Counted from the stretch's first letter, positions 1 through 9,380 are shown. The stretch is 64,000 bases of DNA from an uncultured Collinsella sp. (GCA_900768435.1 CAAGCW010000019.1:28417-92416); one strand, 5' to 3'. A program made the numbers and translations. Notes: generated from the letters alone by a model not told the origin.

Positions 1-1157
1 TTCTCGAGCGCGGCGTCCTTGTCCGCCACGCGCACGGCCACCTGCGCCTGCGGTAGCAGCTTGCACGGAGCCGTGAGCTGCGAGAGCGTCTCGCGCTCGG
101 CGCGGATCACTTCCATCACGCGCAGCGAGGTCATAATGCCGTCGCCCGTGCGCTCGATATCGCCAAAGATCGTATGGCCCGTCTGCTCGCCGCCCAGGCT
201 GTAACCGCCCTCGCGCATCTTGGCATACACGTGGCGGTCGCCCACACCGCTGGTCACGGCACTTAGGCCGGCAAGCTCCAACGACTTGATCAGGCCAAAG
301 TTGCTGGCAATCGTCGGAACCACGGTACCGCCCGAAAGGCGACCGTGCTTGTTCAGGTACACGCCGCACACGTACAGGATCTGGTCGCCATCGACCACGC
401 GGCCGCGCTCGTCCACGGCCAGGCAGCGGTCGGCATCGCCGTCATAGGCAAAGCCCACGTCCAAGCCCTGCTCCACCACGTGGCGCTGCAGACGCTCCAT
501 ATGCGTGGAGCCGCAGTCGACGTTGATGTTAAAACCATCAGGCGCGGCATTGATCACGCGCACGTCGGCGCCCAGCGCGTCGAACACCGGCTTGGCCACC
601 GAGGACGCCGAGCCGTTGGCGCAGTCGATGCCGATCTTGACGCCCTGCAGCGAAAAGTTCGCGCTGGCGATGAGCGAGGCAATGTAGCGGTTGCGGCCCT
701 GCATGTAGTCCACCGTGGCGCCGATGTGGTTGCCCGTGGCCAGCGGCACCTCGCTCTTGCCATCGACGTAGTCCTCGATGAGCTCCAGTACGTCCTCGTC
801 CATCTTAAAACCGTCGCTATTGACGAGCTTAATGCCGTTATCGCAAAACGGGTTGTGGCTCGCGCTGATCATGATGCCGCAATCGAAGCAGCCTTCCACG
901 GTCTGATGCGCTACACCCGGCGTGGGGATCACGTGCAGCATATAGGCGTCCGCACCGCTCGCGACCAGGCCACTCACCAGCGCCGCCTCGAACATATAAC
1001 TCGAGCGACGCGTGTCCTTACCCACGATGACGCGCGCCTTGCGCTCGCGGTTGGCGCCGTAATACCAGCCCACAAAACGGCCAATCTTATAAGCGTGCTC
1101 TACCGTCAGCCCAACGTTAGCCTCACCGCGAAAGCCGTCGGTGCCAAAGTACTTCAT
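1..1157 (-). CDS. glmM: Phosphoglucosamine mutase (3' end outside window)
   Basis: Converts glucosamine-6-phosphate to glucosamine-1-phosphate in the cytoplasm, feeding UDP-GlcNAc and peptidoglycan synthesis. The start reads MKYFGTDGFRGEAN, the usual GlmM N-terminus, after a GTAAGGAGA ribosome site. The phosphoserine loop ISASHNP is encoded at about 849-873, near residue 100. About 385 codons are visible against a usual length near 445, so the C-terminal end lies beyond base 1. It follows the DUF4012 gene on the same strand but a terminator-like hairpin separates them, so it probably has its own promoter. Identification is firm. Confidence 0.95.
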   Translation of the reverse strand, partial: MKYFGTDGFRGEANVGLTVEHAYKIGRFVGWYYGANRERKARVIVGKDTRRSSYMFEAALVSGLVASGADAYMLHVIPTPGVAHQTVEGCFDCGIMISASHNPFCDNGIKLVNSDGFKMDEDVLELIEDYVDGKSEVPLATGNHIGATVDYMQGRNRYIASLIASANFSLQGVKIGIDCANGSASSVAKPVFDALGADVRVINAAPDGFNINVDCGSTHMERLQRHVVEQGLDVGFAYDGDADRCLAVDERGRVVDGDQILYVCGVYLNKHGRLSGGTVVPTIASNFGLIKSLELAGLSAVTSGVGDRHVYAKMREGGYSLGGEQTGHTIFGDIERTGDGIMTSLRVMEVIRAERETLSQLTAPCKLLPQAQVAVRVADKDAALE

Positions 1158-1169
1158 GCGCTCTCCTTA

Positions 1170-1203
1170 CAAAATAGGGGCGAACAGATTGCCTGTCCGC
1201 CCC
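1170..1203 (-). terminator. Rho-independent terminator after the DUF4012 gene
   Basis: Arms GGGGCGAACAG (1177-1187) and CTGTCCGCCCC (1193-1203) pair with one G-U. On the minus strand the stem is followed by TATTTTGT. It lies between the DUF4012 stop codon and the glmM start. Confidence 0.7.
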
Positions 1204-1240
1204 AAAATGGTACTCGATTATCTGCGCTACCAGAAAAACC

Positions 1241-3553
1241 CTACGCCGACGCGCTGTCGCGAGCCGCCTGGCATGTAGGAGTCTGACGCAGCGTAAGCGG
1301 CTTGTCCCCCGCCTCGGCTGACGTGGTCAGCGTATATGTGATCGTCGTCGTCTCGCCAGCATGCAGGTCAACGGTGCCCGAATAGAAGGGGATTCCATGC
1401 CACGTAGCGGCGCCAAGACCAAACTGGGTGCCCTCGACGGTCAGATCAGTAATGTTGCCGCCCGTCGGGGCAAACAACGAGACATTCAGACGCTCGTCGT
1501 CGCGCGCGGCATCGGGCGCGCTCGCCGCGACGTAGTCGGGCAGCTTGCCGGCCTCCTCCTGCGTCATGATGTTCGTCAGGGTAACGGTGATGCGATACGA
1601 GCATGTGCCGTCACCGTTCTTGATGCCCTGGCCAATCTGCGTATCGGCATTCAGGTACCAGTCGAGCTTGGAGAAGCTCAGGTTGTTAAAGTAGACACCA
1701 GCAACGGGATCTTCACTCGGGTCATCCGGATCGGGCAGCGAGGCGTCGATGTTCATCTCCTTGATAGCGTTCTGCTCGTCATCGTTTTTCATCCACGCGA
1801 TCAGGCGGCCCTCTTCGGCACCGCGCTCAACGGCGCTGACAAGCTTCGTAACATCGACATCGCCGATACCGCCAAGGATCTTGTCGAAGGCAGCGCTGGC
1901 GACGGATGCAAAGATGCCGTCCGACTCCTCGACCGGATAGTTCCAGTACACATCGTGCATGAGGACCTTTGCGGCGTTGGTGCCGTCGACAACCGTTCCG
2001 TCGGGCAGCGACACGTTACCGACCAGGCCCAGCAGATACTGCAGGAACACCGGGTCGATACCCACGACGCCGTCAACGTCCTGGCCATATTGAGATTTCC
2101 ACAGGGCTGCGACACGCTGCGAGTTGCGGGGCCAATCAGGCGAATAGGTATTGCCCGAGTTGTACAGGTTACTGTGGTTGCCGAACAGCGCCTCATCCTC
2201 TTCGTCGACGCTCTCGACTGCCTCATCCTCGCTGAGTCCAATGCGGGGAACAAACTCGCCAATCGACATCTGGCCGTCGGTGACCGAAATCAGGCCCTGC
2301 GAACCGCCAAAGCCGCCGCAGGCACGAATCTCGACGTTGTTCATGGCGTACACAAGGTAGTTGCGCGTCTGGCCGTTGGCACCGAGCATCTGGGGAAGGA
2401 CGGGGGCGACCTTCTCCGCCGCGTCAACCGCGCCGTTGAGGGTGGCAAAGCCGTCCTTGGCCTTATCGACCAGCTCGGTCACCTGGGAAATATGAGTATC
2501 GCCAATGCTCTGGATCTTCTCGTTGGCGCTCTTGAACACCTTCGAGCTGCTGGAAAGCGAATCGGCGATCGCCTGCAGCGCGGACACGTTAATCATGCCG
2601 TCCTGAAACAGCTTGCCGGGCGTGGCCTGCGAAAGGTCATCGGCCATGGGAACCAGCGCATTGCTCGAGACATCGGACAGAGCGTCGATCATAGTGCGGG
2701 CCGCATTGATGTCGCTGCCATACACCGGGATAAACGAAGCCGCCGTCCACAGCGGGCTCGAGGTCTCCGCCTTCATGCTGTCGCAAAGCTCATCAATCTT
2801 CTTCGCGTCGTCAGGCAGCGTCGAAAAATCGCCCGACGTGACCTTGTCCTTAAGGCCACCGACGATCTCGACAGCCTCCTTCGCTTCACTCTTTACGGTC
2901 TTTGCCGAGTTAAGCAGCATAAAGCCGCTTGCGCCAAGCACAACGAGAAGCACCGCGACTACAGCGGCAATAATGGCGCCAGTGTGACGTTTTTTGCGCT
3001 CGCCCTTGCGATGGCGATGACGGACCAGGCCGTCAGAGGTCGAACTCGACGAAGCGTCGCTACCGTAGTTCAAGCCAAAATCGTAATAATCTTCCTTGGA
3101 ACCCGAGCCCGCAAACTCGGCACCGCTATCATCCAGGCGGGCGAACGTGCCAGTCTCGGAGGCGCCGGTGTAAATCGTGCCAAGGTTACCCGTAAGCCCC
3201 GCGCCACCGGCAGAGGGAGTATTGTTGGCGGCCTTGCCGGCATTAACGTTGCCGGCGGCATTCGCGGCGTTGGTAGCACCTGCGTTGTTCGCGGGTACCG
3301 AAGGAGCCCCGCTCGGCTGCGACGTGGAGGTTGCACCGCCCGCAAAGACATTCCCTCTTGCACGGCCGGTCTTTTTTGCCTTTTGTGACTGCTCGTACAG
3401 AGCGGTAAACATCGCCGTCTCGCCCGGGGACACGCGCTTACCGGAACCGCCCTGTCCAGCGCCGCCCGGCGTGCCGGCCTTACCAGCCCCGTTCGGACGC
3501 GGCGGAACTGCAGGACGGCCGCTATCGCTGCCCTTAAAGTGATTACCAGCCAT
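1241..3553 (-). CDS. DUF4012 membrane-anchored protein
   Basis: 770 residues. The first ~190 are low-complexity and rich in Ala, Gly, Asn, Pro and Ser, ending in a basic patch (RHRHRKGERKKRH). One transmembrane helix follows at about 192-215, then a long extracellular part with the DUF4012 block (YLVYAMNNVEIRACGGFGG). The family occurs near cell-wall polymer genes in Gram-positives, but its biochemical role is unknown. ATG at 3553 is preferred over the longer frame because GAGGA sits at the right distance upstream. The topology, an intracellular disordered tail with an external domain, resembles LytR-type wall proteins, but the LytR catalytic domain is not seen. Confidence 0.8.
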   Translation of the reverse strand: MAGNHFKGSDSGRPAVPPRPNGAGKAGTPGGAGQGGSGKRVSPGETAMFTALYEQSQKAKKTGRARGNVFAGGATSTSQPSGAPSVPANNAGATNAANAAGNVNAGKAANNTPSAGGAGLTGNLGTIYTGASETGTFARLDDSGAEFAGSGSKEDYYDFGLNYGSDASSSSTSDGLVRHRHRKGERKKRHTGAIIAAVVAVLLVVLGASGFMLLNSAKTVKSEAKEAVEIVGGLKDKVTSGDFSTLPDDAKKIDELCDSMKAETSSPLWTAASFIPVYGSDINAARTMIDALSDVSSNALVPMADDLSQATPGKLFQDGMINVSALQAIADSLSSSSKVFKSANEKIQSIGDTHISQVTELVDKAKDGFATLNGAVDAAEKVAPVLPQMLGANGQTRNYLVYAMNNVEIRACGGFGGSQGLISVTDGQMSIGEFVPRIGLSEDEAVESVDEEDEALFGNHSNLYNSGNTYSPDWPRNSQRVAALWKSQYGQDVDGVVGIDPVFLQYLLGLVGNVSLPDGTVVDGTNAAKVLMHDVYWNYPVEESDGIFASVASAAFDKILGGIGDVDVTKLVSAVERGAEEGRLIAWMKNDDEQNAIKEMNIDASLPDPDDPSEDPVAGVYFNNLSFSKLDWYLNADTQIGQGIKNGDGTCSYRITVTLTNIMTQEEAGKLPDYVAASAPDAARDDERLNVSLFAPTGGNITDLTVEGTQFGLGAATWHGIPFYSGTVDLHAGETTTITYTLTTSAEAGDKPLTLRQTPTCQAARDSASA

Positions 3554-3702
3554 AAAGAAATCCTCGCAATTGAGTCGCAATGAAAAAGTCCATAACGTTA
3601 CTAGTTTATGGCATTTTGGGCATCGACAGCTAAACTCCAGACACGGACATCAAGTGGCAAAAATGTGGCACAACACCTTTTCTGTCTTGGCGGCGGCGCC
3701 AG

Positions 3703-4725
3703 CTACACCGTGAGGAACATCATCACGATGATCATGGCAAAGCCGATAAGGTCGGTCGGCAAAAACACCGTGCCCAGCATAACGGCGCTGGTGATGGTCG
3801 CCGAAACCGGCTCCACAGTTCCGATGAGGCTCGCACGCACCGAGCCGATGTCCTTAACGCCCTGCATATAGAACATGTAAGCAAAAAACGAGCCGATAAC
3901 CACGAACACCGCGAGCGCCTCGACGCCGGCAGCGTCGAGCGCCGGTATATGCGCCCAGGGCTGCACGAAGACACACGAGACCACGCCCGCCGTGAGCATT
4001 GCCGAGCCCGTGACGATGGGGCTGCCGTATTCGGGCAGGATCTTGGCGGGGATCACCGCCATACACGTGGCGCTGACCGCACACATAAGACCTGCTGCCA
4101 GGCCAAGCGGCGAGATATTCAGGCTGGTGGGGTCGCCGCCGGTGGCGATTAAAAAGGTTCCACCCAGAGCCAGGCCAATGCCGATGACTTCGCGAGTACG
4201 CGGCATGCGGCGATCGGTCACGCAGGTGTAGCCCATGATGATAACGAGCTGCAGGCACTGGAGCACCGTCGCGGTTCCGGCGTTCGTCAGGCGCACGGCC
4301 GAAAGATAGCAAAACTGGTTGAACAGCAGACCAAAGGCGGTAAAGAGCAGCAGCTGCTTGCGATCGGCGGGTGTGGTCCAGAGCTTAATCAGGCGCTCGC
4401 GGTCGCGCGTAACAACCACGGCCATAAAGAGTAGACCGGCGAGAATCTGACGCACGCTCATAAGCCACAAGGTGTCGACGTGGTAGGTATCGAACAGAAA
4501 GCTCGCGCTGGTGCCCGAGAAGCCCCAAAACGAACCGCCCACCAGCGTAGCCAAGACGCCCGTGATCATCTTGCGCGTCGAAGCGTTGTTCAGGCGGTCG
4601 CGCCATGCGCGACGGGTGTTGCGGCTGAACTCGTCGGTGCCCTCGGGCACATCAATGTTCGATATATCGGTCATCGGCACCGAAGCCCCTGCGCCTTCGA
4701 CCTGCTCGACACGCTCTTTGCTCAT
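3703..4725 (-). CDS. EamA-type drug/metabolite transporter
   Basis: 340 residues with about ten hydrophobic helices arranged as two EamA repeats, after a hydrophilic N-terminal tail of ~60 residues. Typical features are GGSFWGFSGTSASFLF in helix 1 and GTATVLQCLQLVIIMGYTC in the first repeat. The family exports amino acids, nucleotides or other small metabolites across the inner membrane; the substrate cannot be read from sequence. The start MSKERVEQ follows GAGGGA. A second EamA protein in the window (28240-29322) is only distantly similar. It stands alone, with the tRNA-Val promoter behind it. Confidence 0.85.
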   Translation of the reverse strand: MSKERVEQVEGAGASVPMTDISNIDVPEGTDEFSRNTRRAWRDRLNNASTRKMITGVLATLVGGSFWGFSGTSASFLFDTYHVDTLWLMSVRQILAGLLFMAVVVTRDRERLIKLWTTPADRKQLLLFTAFGLLFNQFCYLSAVRLTNAGTATVLQCLQLVIIMGYTCVTDRRMPRTREVIGIGLALGGTFLIATGGDPTSLNISPLGLAAGLMCAVSATCMAVIPAKILPEYGSPIVTGSAMLTAGVVSCVFVQPWAHIPALDAAGVEALAVFVVIGSFFAYMFYMQGVKDIGSVRASLIGTVEPVSATITSAVMLGTVFLPTDLIGFAMIIVMMFLTV

Positions 4726-4956
4726 TCCATTCCCTCGAAGCAGCCTGGAAACAATTCGGCTTACCTTACCACGGCGAAGGCACCAGCCGAAGGCTTGTCC
4801 GCTTATCGGTAGGACAATTCCGCAGACGTCTTTCCATAGCTCGATACCGCAATGGCCTTGCATTATGCGACAGTCAAATCGCGGCAGCAGGCTCTTTTGA
4901 AATGGATATGACAAAGCCCCCGAATTCCACAATGTAAGCGATTTTTAAAAATGTTC

Positions 4957-4985
4957 TTGCCACCGAGTTCAGGCTCCGTTATATT
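4957..4985 (+). promoter_or_regulatory. Promoter of tRNA-Val
   Basis: TTGCCA (4957-4962), a 17-nt spacer and TATATT (4980-4985) form a near-consensus sigma-70 type promoter about 30 bp before the tRNA gene. Confidence 0.75.
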
Positions 4986-5014
4986 ATCCCTTGCGCGCTT
5001 GCGCACCCTTGATC

Positions 5015-5089
5015 GGGCGTTTAGCTCAGGGGGAGAGCGCTTCCCTGACACGGAAGAGGTCAGAAGTTCAAATCTTCTAACGCCCACCA
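5015..5089 (+). tRNA. tRNA-Val (anticodon GAC)
   Basis: 75 nt including an encoded CCA. The acceptor stem GGGCGTT pairs with AACGCCC, the D-arm contains TTAGCTCAG, the anticodon arm CTTCC-CTGACAC-GGAAG gives GAC, and the T-loop is GTTCAAATC. It has its own promoter upstream and a terminator downstream, so it is a single-gene transcription unit. Confidence 0.95.
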
Positions 5090-5097
5090 AATGTTCG

Positions 5098-5135
5098 CAG
5101 CTCAGAGGCTATGTCCTCTGGGCTGTTTTGTTTTA
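5098..5135 (+). terminator. Terminator of tRNA-Val
   Basis: CAGCTCAGAGG (5098-5108) pairs with CCTCTGGGCTG (5115-5125) with one G-U, followed by TTTTGTTTTA. The rest of the gap to 5424 shows no gene or repeat that I can recognise. Confidence 0.8.
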
Positions 5136-5424
5136 TGTCGCTAAATCCGCTGGCAGTTCCAACCGTCATCGCAACGTAACATCAATTCACCTGACGAATG
5201 GCAGCCAAATATATTCAATACCCCAACATCAACAATAGCCAGGCACAAAACTGCGCCGCAAGCTGCTCCAACCGCCCAACTGGTCAAAAGCCGACCATCT
5301 ACTTGCCAATTTATCTAACGGCGTAACCAAGCAGTCCGCGCCGCAACTTCTCAACAAAACGCCGCGATGTCTGCGTCCTGCGGTATCCTTGAGCCACTCG
5401 CACCTGCAGCACCAAGGAGCCGCC

Positions 5425-6111
5425 ATGCGCACCGAGCTCGATGTCCCCTTTTCGCACAAAGAAGAAGCCAAGGCGCTGGGCGCCAAATGGGACCGGACCA
5501 AGAAGATCTGGTATGTACCCAGCGGCGTCAACCCCGAGCCTTTTGCCGAGTGGCTGCCCGGTGTTGACCGATCCGACCCCTCAGCGCCGTATATATATCT
5601 AGTACTGGGCAAGCGCGAGTGCTGGAAGTGTCACAAAGAGACCTCGGTCGCGGCCTTCGGCATTCCCTATCGAACCGATGACGACAAGGGCATCGCCATC
5701 GCGCACGCGCCCAACGAAGCCGGGCACATTACCATCGACACGGCCAACGCCAACGCACTCGCCATCGTGCCCGCTCTTGGCTGCGTGCCGGGCGAGATCC
5801 GCGACTATCTTTCTAAGCGCTGCGGCTACAAGCCCGTAGGCGCGCGAGCCTCCAAAGCCCCGTCGCTCGGCAACACGTGCACCAGTTGCGACGCGCTGCA
5901 AGGCAGCCGCTATCTGTTCGAGGAGCCCTCGTCCCCGTTTGCCCTCACTGCCATCAACAAGCTGCCGGCACTGGAGTTTGTACGCGTCGAAGTTGCCGGC
6001 GTCTTTGGCGTCCCGGCCGCGCGCACCGACTTTGACCAGGCGCTCTTTACCTGGGCACGCGACCATCACGCCGAGTTTCACAGGCAACTCGGTGAGGGGG
6101 TTTATTTATAG
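5425..6111 (+). CDS. DUF5710-domain protein
   Basis: 228 residues. Residues 1-46 (ELDVPFSHKEEAKALGAKWD, then KKIWYVPSG) match the DUF5710 motif, a short basic/aromatic module often fused to topoisomerase, DNA-primase or conjugation proteins and assumed to bind nucleic acid. The remainder has a CWKCH pair and a later CTSC pair that could bind a metal, but no fold I recognise. ATG at 5425 is chosen because AAGGAG lies 5 nt upstream; a longer in-frame ATG at 5389 lacks one. Function unknown. Confidence 0.7.
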   Translation: MRTELDVPFSHKEEAKALGAKWDRTKKIWYVPSGVNPEPFAEWLPGVDRSDPSAPYIYLVLGKRECWKCHKETSVAAFGIPYRTDDDKGIAIAHAPNEAGHITIDTANANALAIVPALGCVPGEIRDYLSKRCGYKPVGARASKAPSLGNTCTSCDALQGSRYLFEEPSSPFALTAINKLPALEFVRVEVAGVFGVPAARTDFDQALFTWARDHHAEFHRQLGEGVYL

Positions 6112-6149
6112 GGACAGAGATGCCTTCACAGCCAGCTCCTCCGCATCAC

Positions 6150-6410
6150 CTATCCCTCGTCGCCGGTGTCATACACGATATCGAGGCCACAAACAGGGCA
6201 TTTCTCCTGATACACCGGCATATGAACGCCTGTCCGTTTTCTCACTTCGTCGCTAAGTCTGTCGCACGCATCGATGAACCGAATGTCGAGGCACGGTATT
6301 TGCGAGCCGCAGCAAGGACAGGCGACGACAAACGACCCGCAATCAACTTCTACGCTCGGAAACATTTTGTTGTCTATAAGGGCGCACGGCAGTTTTCCGT
6401 ACTTCTCCAT
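6150..6410 (-). CDS. Small zinc-ribbon-like protein, unknown (possibly a frameshifted tail)
   Basis: 86 residues from MEKYGKLPC; the open frame reaches back to 6506. Two knuckles, CPCCG and CPVCG, about 45 residues apart, suggest one bound zinc. It follows the unknown gene 6431-7000 on the same strand; if the frame is read from 6506 the two overlap by 76 bp in different phases, so this may be the displaced C-terminus of that protein rather than a separate gene. A weak GAGG lies 10 nt before ATG 6410. I do not recognise a family. Confidence 0.45.
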   Translation of the reverse strand: MEKYGKLPCALIDNKMFPSVEVDCGSFVVACPCCGSQIPCLDIRFIDACDRLSDEVRKRTGVHMPVYQEKCPVCGLDIVYDTGDEG

Positions 6411-6430
6411 CGCAATATCGCCTCGCCAGC

Positions 6431-7000
6431 TCACGCTCGCTCCCCTCTCGCTATACAAATCAGGAAGAGCATGCACCGGCAGGCGTGCGCGAGATTGCAT
6501 CGCCACGCGATCCGATCAAACAGCACGATCGTAAAAGACCGCCAAAGCCAAATTTCATCGTCGGTCGCACCCTGTCCGGCAAACTCAATATCGACGGGTA
6601 TGTGCTTCAGATAACTCATGTCGGGCGCAAAACGAGGGTCCGGTCCGCCTTTATGAACAGGACCGTGCAGAACAAACCATCCGTTTTCGGGCTCGAACCG
6701 CTCAACAAACGCAAGGCCGAGCACCTTATAGCCCACCTCGGTTGCAAATATGACTCCGGCTGGGACGTCACATTCCATGCAGTTGAGCATTTTACGGTTG
6801 TAATTCTGGTCTCGAAAACCAACGGTACCCGGCGCTTGAACCGAGTACTTAATGACCCACGTACCATCGTCCAAATAGAGCGGAGGCACATTGTTGATGC
6901 TCTCGGTTTGCCGCTGGCGCGCTTGTACCCCGCTACCCCACTCCCCTGTATACTGATGTAGCACGTGTTTCATCCGGGCTTGTTGGGCCGGATTGTTCAT
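6431..7000 (-). CDS. Hypothetical protein
   Basis: 189 residues with aromatic-rich beta-like stretches (GTWVIKYSVQAPGTVGF, ENGWFVLHGPVHKGG). The last ~30 residues (CNLAHACRCMLFLICIARGERA) look unlike the rest, and the reading frame with ordinary composition passes into the next ORF there, so a frameshift near 6500 is possible. Neither ATG 7000 nor ATG 6973 has a good ribosome site. Its 5' end is divergent from the gene at 7012 with only 11 bp between them. No family recognised. Confidence 0.4.
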   Translation of the reverse strand: MNNPAQQARMKHVLHQYTGEWGSGVQARQRQTESINNVPPLYLDDGTWVIKYSVQAPGTVGFRDQNYNRKMLNCMECDVPAGVIFATEVGYKVLGLAFVERFEPENGWFVLHGPVHKGGPDPRFAPDMSYLKHIPVDIEFAGQGATDDEIWLWRSFTIVLFDRIAWRCNLAHACRCMLFLICIARGERA

Positions 7001-7011
7001 GGGAGGGTCTT

Positions 7012-7503
7012 ATGGCTGCTTCGAATCCGCCTAAGGGGAGCGTTTCTTCTTCGTCCATCAAGCCGGTTACGCGCAAGGCCGTGCGTTGCCAGCGCGAGGT
7101 CGCCTGGCTTGTCACGCAGGCGGCGGGCAGGCTTGTGGCGACCACTCAGGACGTCAATGCGCCTACGCCGAGCTTTGTGTTAGCGGCGGCGCTGGATTTT
7201 GTGCGCCAATTGGAGCTTGCCGCACAGGATGCCAGCGGCCACCTCGACTACCAGAATGTTATGGCGCCCGACCTGCAAACGTTCTGCCACATGGCCAAGT
7301 TGCCCGCCGCGCCCAATGCGCTTTCGGACGTAGGCTACATGTTTACGCTTTCGGGCGCGGACCTTATCCGTGACATCTATGCATACTGCAGTGAGCTCGC
7401 CGAGCGTCACGTCTTTGGCACGGCTGAAGTCAAACCGGGAAATGTCATCAAGCTGGTTCTTAGGCTGTTCTTGATGGACGGGTTCGGGGCCATGCCGGCG
7501 TAA
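7012..7503 (+). CDS. Hypothetical protein
   Basis: 163 residues, mostly helical, with a Ser/Lys-rich first 25 residues and no transmembrane segment. GGGAGG stands 5 nt before the ATG, which supports translation. No motif identifies a family. It is divergent from the unknown pair at 6150-7000 and convergent with the AlbA_2 gene, a small accessory-looking cluster of poorly conserved genes. Confidence 0.55.
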   Translation: MAASNPPKGSVSSSSIKPVTRKAVRCQREVAWLVTQAAGRLVATTQDVNAPTPSFVLAAALDFVRQLELAAQDASGHLDYQNVMAPDLQTFCHMAKLPAAPNALSDVGYMFTLSGADLIRDIYAYCSELAERHVFGTAEVKPGNVIKLVLRLFLMDGFGAMPA

Positions 7504-7603
7504 GCCGAGTCTTTAGCATCACCGTCGACTGAGCAACAACCGCTTTACCTTAGTGGGCGCCAATTGAGGGTCAATTATTGGGTTGCCTCGTCCACTAACG
7601 CAT

Positions 7604-9070
7604 TTATTCCACGCGCTCTGATAGTCGATATTTGCGGTTGCGGCTCGTCGCCGGCGCCGTGGGCTCAAGCTCGCCTTGAGCAATGAGCGCGTTGACGCGC
7701 GACCTAACCTGGGAAATTGTAAGCTCCGTGCGTTCTGCCAGCTCACGCGTCCCCAGCTCGCCGTAATGTTTGAGTGCCGTCACAATTAAGCCCCCGCCAT
7801 GATCGACCGGCTCGATCTTTGAACGGTAAAGTACGACCTTGAACCGATCGAACCCCGGGCAGAACAGGGGCTCGGCCAGACCATGCGCGCGCATGGCATC
7901 GATCATCATCGGGATGCCCGAGCCATTACCCTCAGCCGGCGAACCTGCGCCATCCGGAAGCGGGACAATCGACATGAGTTTCACGAGCGTCGCGTTACGG
8001 CATCGGGAGCTGCCGTCAAACAAGTTCTCGCGAGTCTTTCCCCCGTAAAGGCCGCCAGGATTCGTTACCTCGACACGATCGTCAAAGACGTCGACGGCAA
8101 TCGATTGTCCACAGAACCGATCCCCGTATTCTCGATGGATTACGGCGTTGGCGATTGCCTCGCGCAGAACCTCCTCGGGAATCTCCAGCGAGTCGACACG
8201 CGAGACGCCTTGGACGGTCGAGATGCGGCGCAGGTTTTTGGCGACAGCTGCGACGGCATCCGAAATCATCTCGCCTAGGGTGCCCTCGCAGACTGTGCGG
8301 TCCATAAACCTTAGTGGCCCCGCAGCTCCCTTTTGAGTTCCCACGTGGACAGCCACATCAATGAAGAGCTTGGGATAGAACTGCTGAGGGTAAACGCCCG
8401 CGGCAAGGAGGCCGGCCTTGGTAACATTGCCCTGGAAGTCGAGAAAATTCAGACGCTCCATCTTTGTCTTCTTGTCCGCCGCACCGCGCATCGCTCGAGG
8501 CGTCAGCGAATAGGCACGCTCTATCGTGCGGTCGACCATCGACTCGTCGAGATCGCCCACACTCGTACCGGGCACCGCATCGCGATCGCTAGGACTCGTC
8601 CGTTCATATGACGACAGTGCCAAGACCTCGGTCGACGAAAGCGGCACGTCTTTGTCATCGATGCGCTTGTAGCTGCCGCCCTGGGCGCCCCGTTCTATTA
8701 CATAGCAAGGCTTGCTCGACGGGCCGAGCTCCTCGATTGTGATGACGAGAACAACGGTACCCCGAAGTTCCACGCGCTCAATGGTATATTTGGGCGGATT
8801 GGCCAGCTTTCCACGACCGCCGGCATCGCCCATGCCCGCCACGAATTGGTTGAGCACTTTCTCGGTCTCAAAGTTTGCAACTGGGACAAAACCCTCGCGC
8901 TCGCTCACTCCGAGTACGATGATGCCGCCGGCGGTGTTTGCGAAAGCGCTGACCGTTTCCCATACGTCGCGGGAAAGCGTCGTGGCGCTCTCCTTTACTT
9001 CGACGCTAAAGTCATCCGAACCCATGCGTTTTAAAGACTCGAGCAAACCAGCCAGCTCGTTTTCGTTCAT
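7604..9070 (-). CDS. AlbA_2 (Schlafen-like) ATP-binding transcriptional regulator
   Basis: 488 residues. The N-terminal AlbA_2/Schlafen domain (residues ~1-130) has the usual SVEVKES and FANTAGGIIVLGVSE blocks. A central GHKL-type region follows (REAIANAVIHREY, VFDDRVEVTNPGGL), then a C-terminal winged helix of about 60 residues (GTRELAERTELTISQVRSRV). Such proteins act as DNA-binding regulators; some are linked to phage defence. ATG at 9070 has AAGGGA 7 nt upstream and is preferred to GTG at 9076. The upstream region carries a duplicated set of TTATCTCTC sites, likely its own operators. Confidence 0.85.
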   Translation of the reverse strand: MNENELAGLLESLKRMGSDDFSVEVKESATTLSRDVWETVSAFANTAGGIIVLGVSEREGFVPVANFETEKVLNQFVAGMGDAGGRGKLANPPKYTIERVELRGTVVLVITIEELGPSSKPCYVIERGAQGGSYKRIDDKDVPLSSTEVLALSSYERTSPSDRDAVPGTSVGDLDESMVDRTIERAYSLTPRAMRGAADKKTKMERLNFLDFQGNVTKAGLLAAGVYPQQFYPKLFIDVAVHVGTQKGAAGPLRFMDRTVCEGTLGEMISDAVAAVAKNLRRISTVQGVSRVDSLEIPEEVLREAIANAVIHREYGDRFCGQSIAVDVFDDRVEVTNPGGLYGGKTRENLFDGSSRCRNATLVKLMSIVPLPDGAGSPAEGNGSGIPMMIDAMRAHGLAEPLFCPGFDRFKVVLYRSKIEPVDHGGGLIVTALKHYGELGTRELAERTELTISQVRSRVNALIAQGELEPTAPATSRNRKYRLSERVE

Positions 9071-9131
9071 CTGCACGTCCCTTCGCTCGGTCCTGCGGAG
9101 AATGCTGCAGGCGGATTTCCCTCGTCTCTCA

Positions 9132-9344
9132 GTTATCTCTCGTAATTATCTCTCATCTTTCTGTTATCTCTCGTATTAGATATGAGTGAAAGATGAGAGA
9201 TAAGATATCTCTACCTGCTTCATTAAATCATGTTTTTGCTGGTGGAACAATCGATATTGAGACAATACCATGGTTGCCTGTCTCTTTGCAGCATTGTTAT
9301 CTCTCATATTTATCTCTCATCTTTCTGTTATCTCTCGTATTAGA
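9132..9344. promoter_or_regulatory. Duplicated operator-like cassette upstream of the AlbA_2 regulator
   Basis: A 49-bp block at 9132-9180 recurs at 9296-9344 with two mismatches. Each copy holds three TTATCTCTC boxes at the same spacing (starts 9133/9146/9164 and 9297/9310/9328, i.e. 13 and 18 bp). Inverted boxes follow each block (9195-9203 and around 9359). Position and repetition suggest cooperative binding of the divergently transcribed AlbA_2 protein. Confidence 0.6.
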
Positions 9345-9380
9345 GACGAATGAGATATGAGAGATGTGCGGGCGGCGGAT

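Noticed and set aside
1361..3388. Long plus-strand open frame opposite the DUF4012 gene
   Set aside because: Antisense shadow of a well-supported gene in GC-rich DNA; basic, repetitive composition and no ribosome site.
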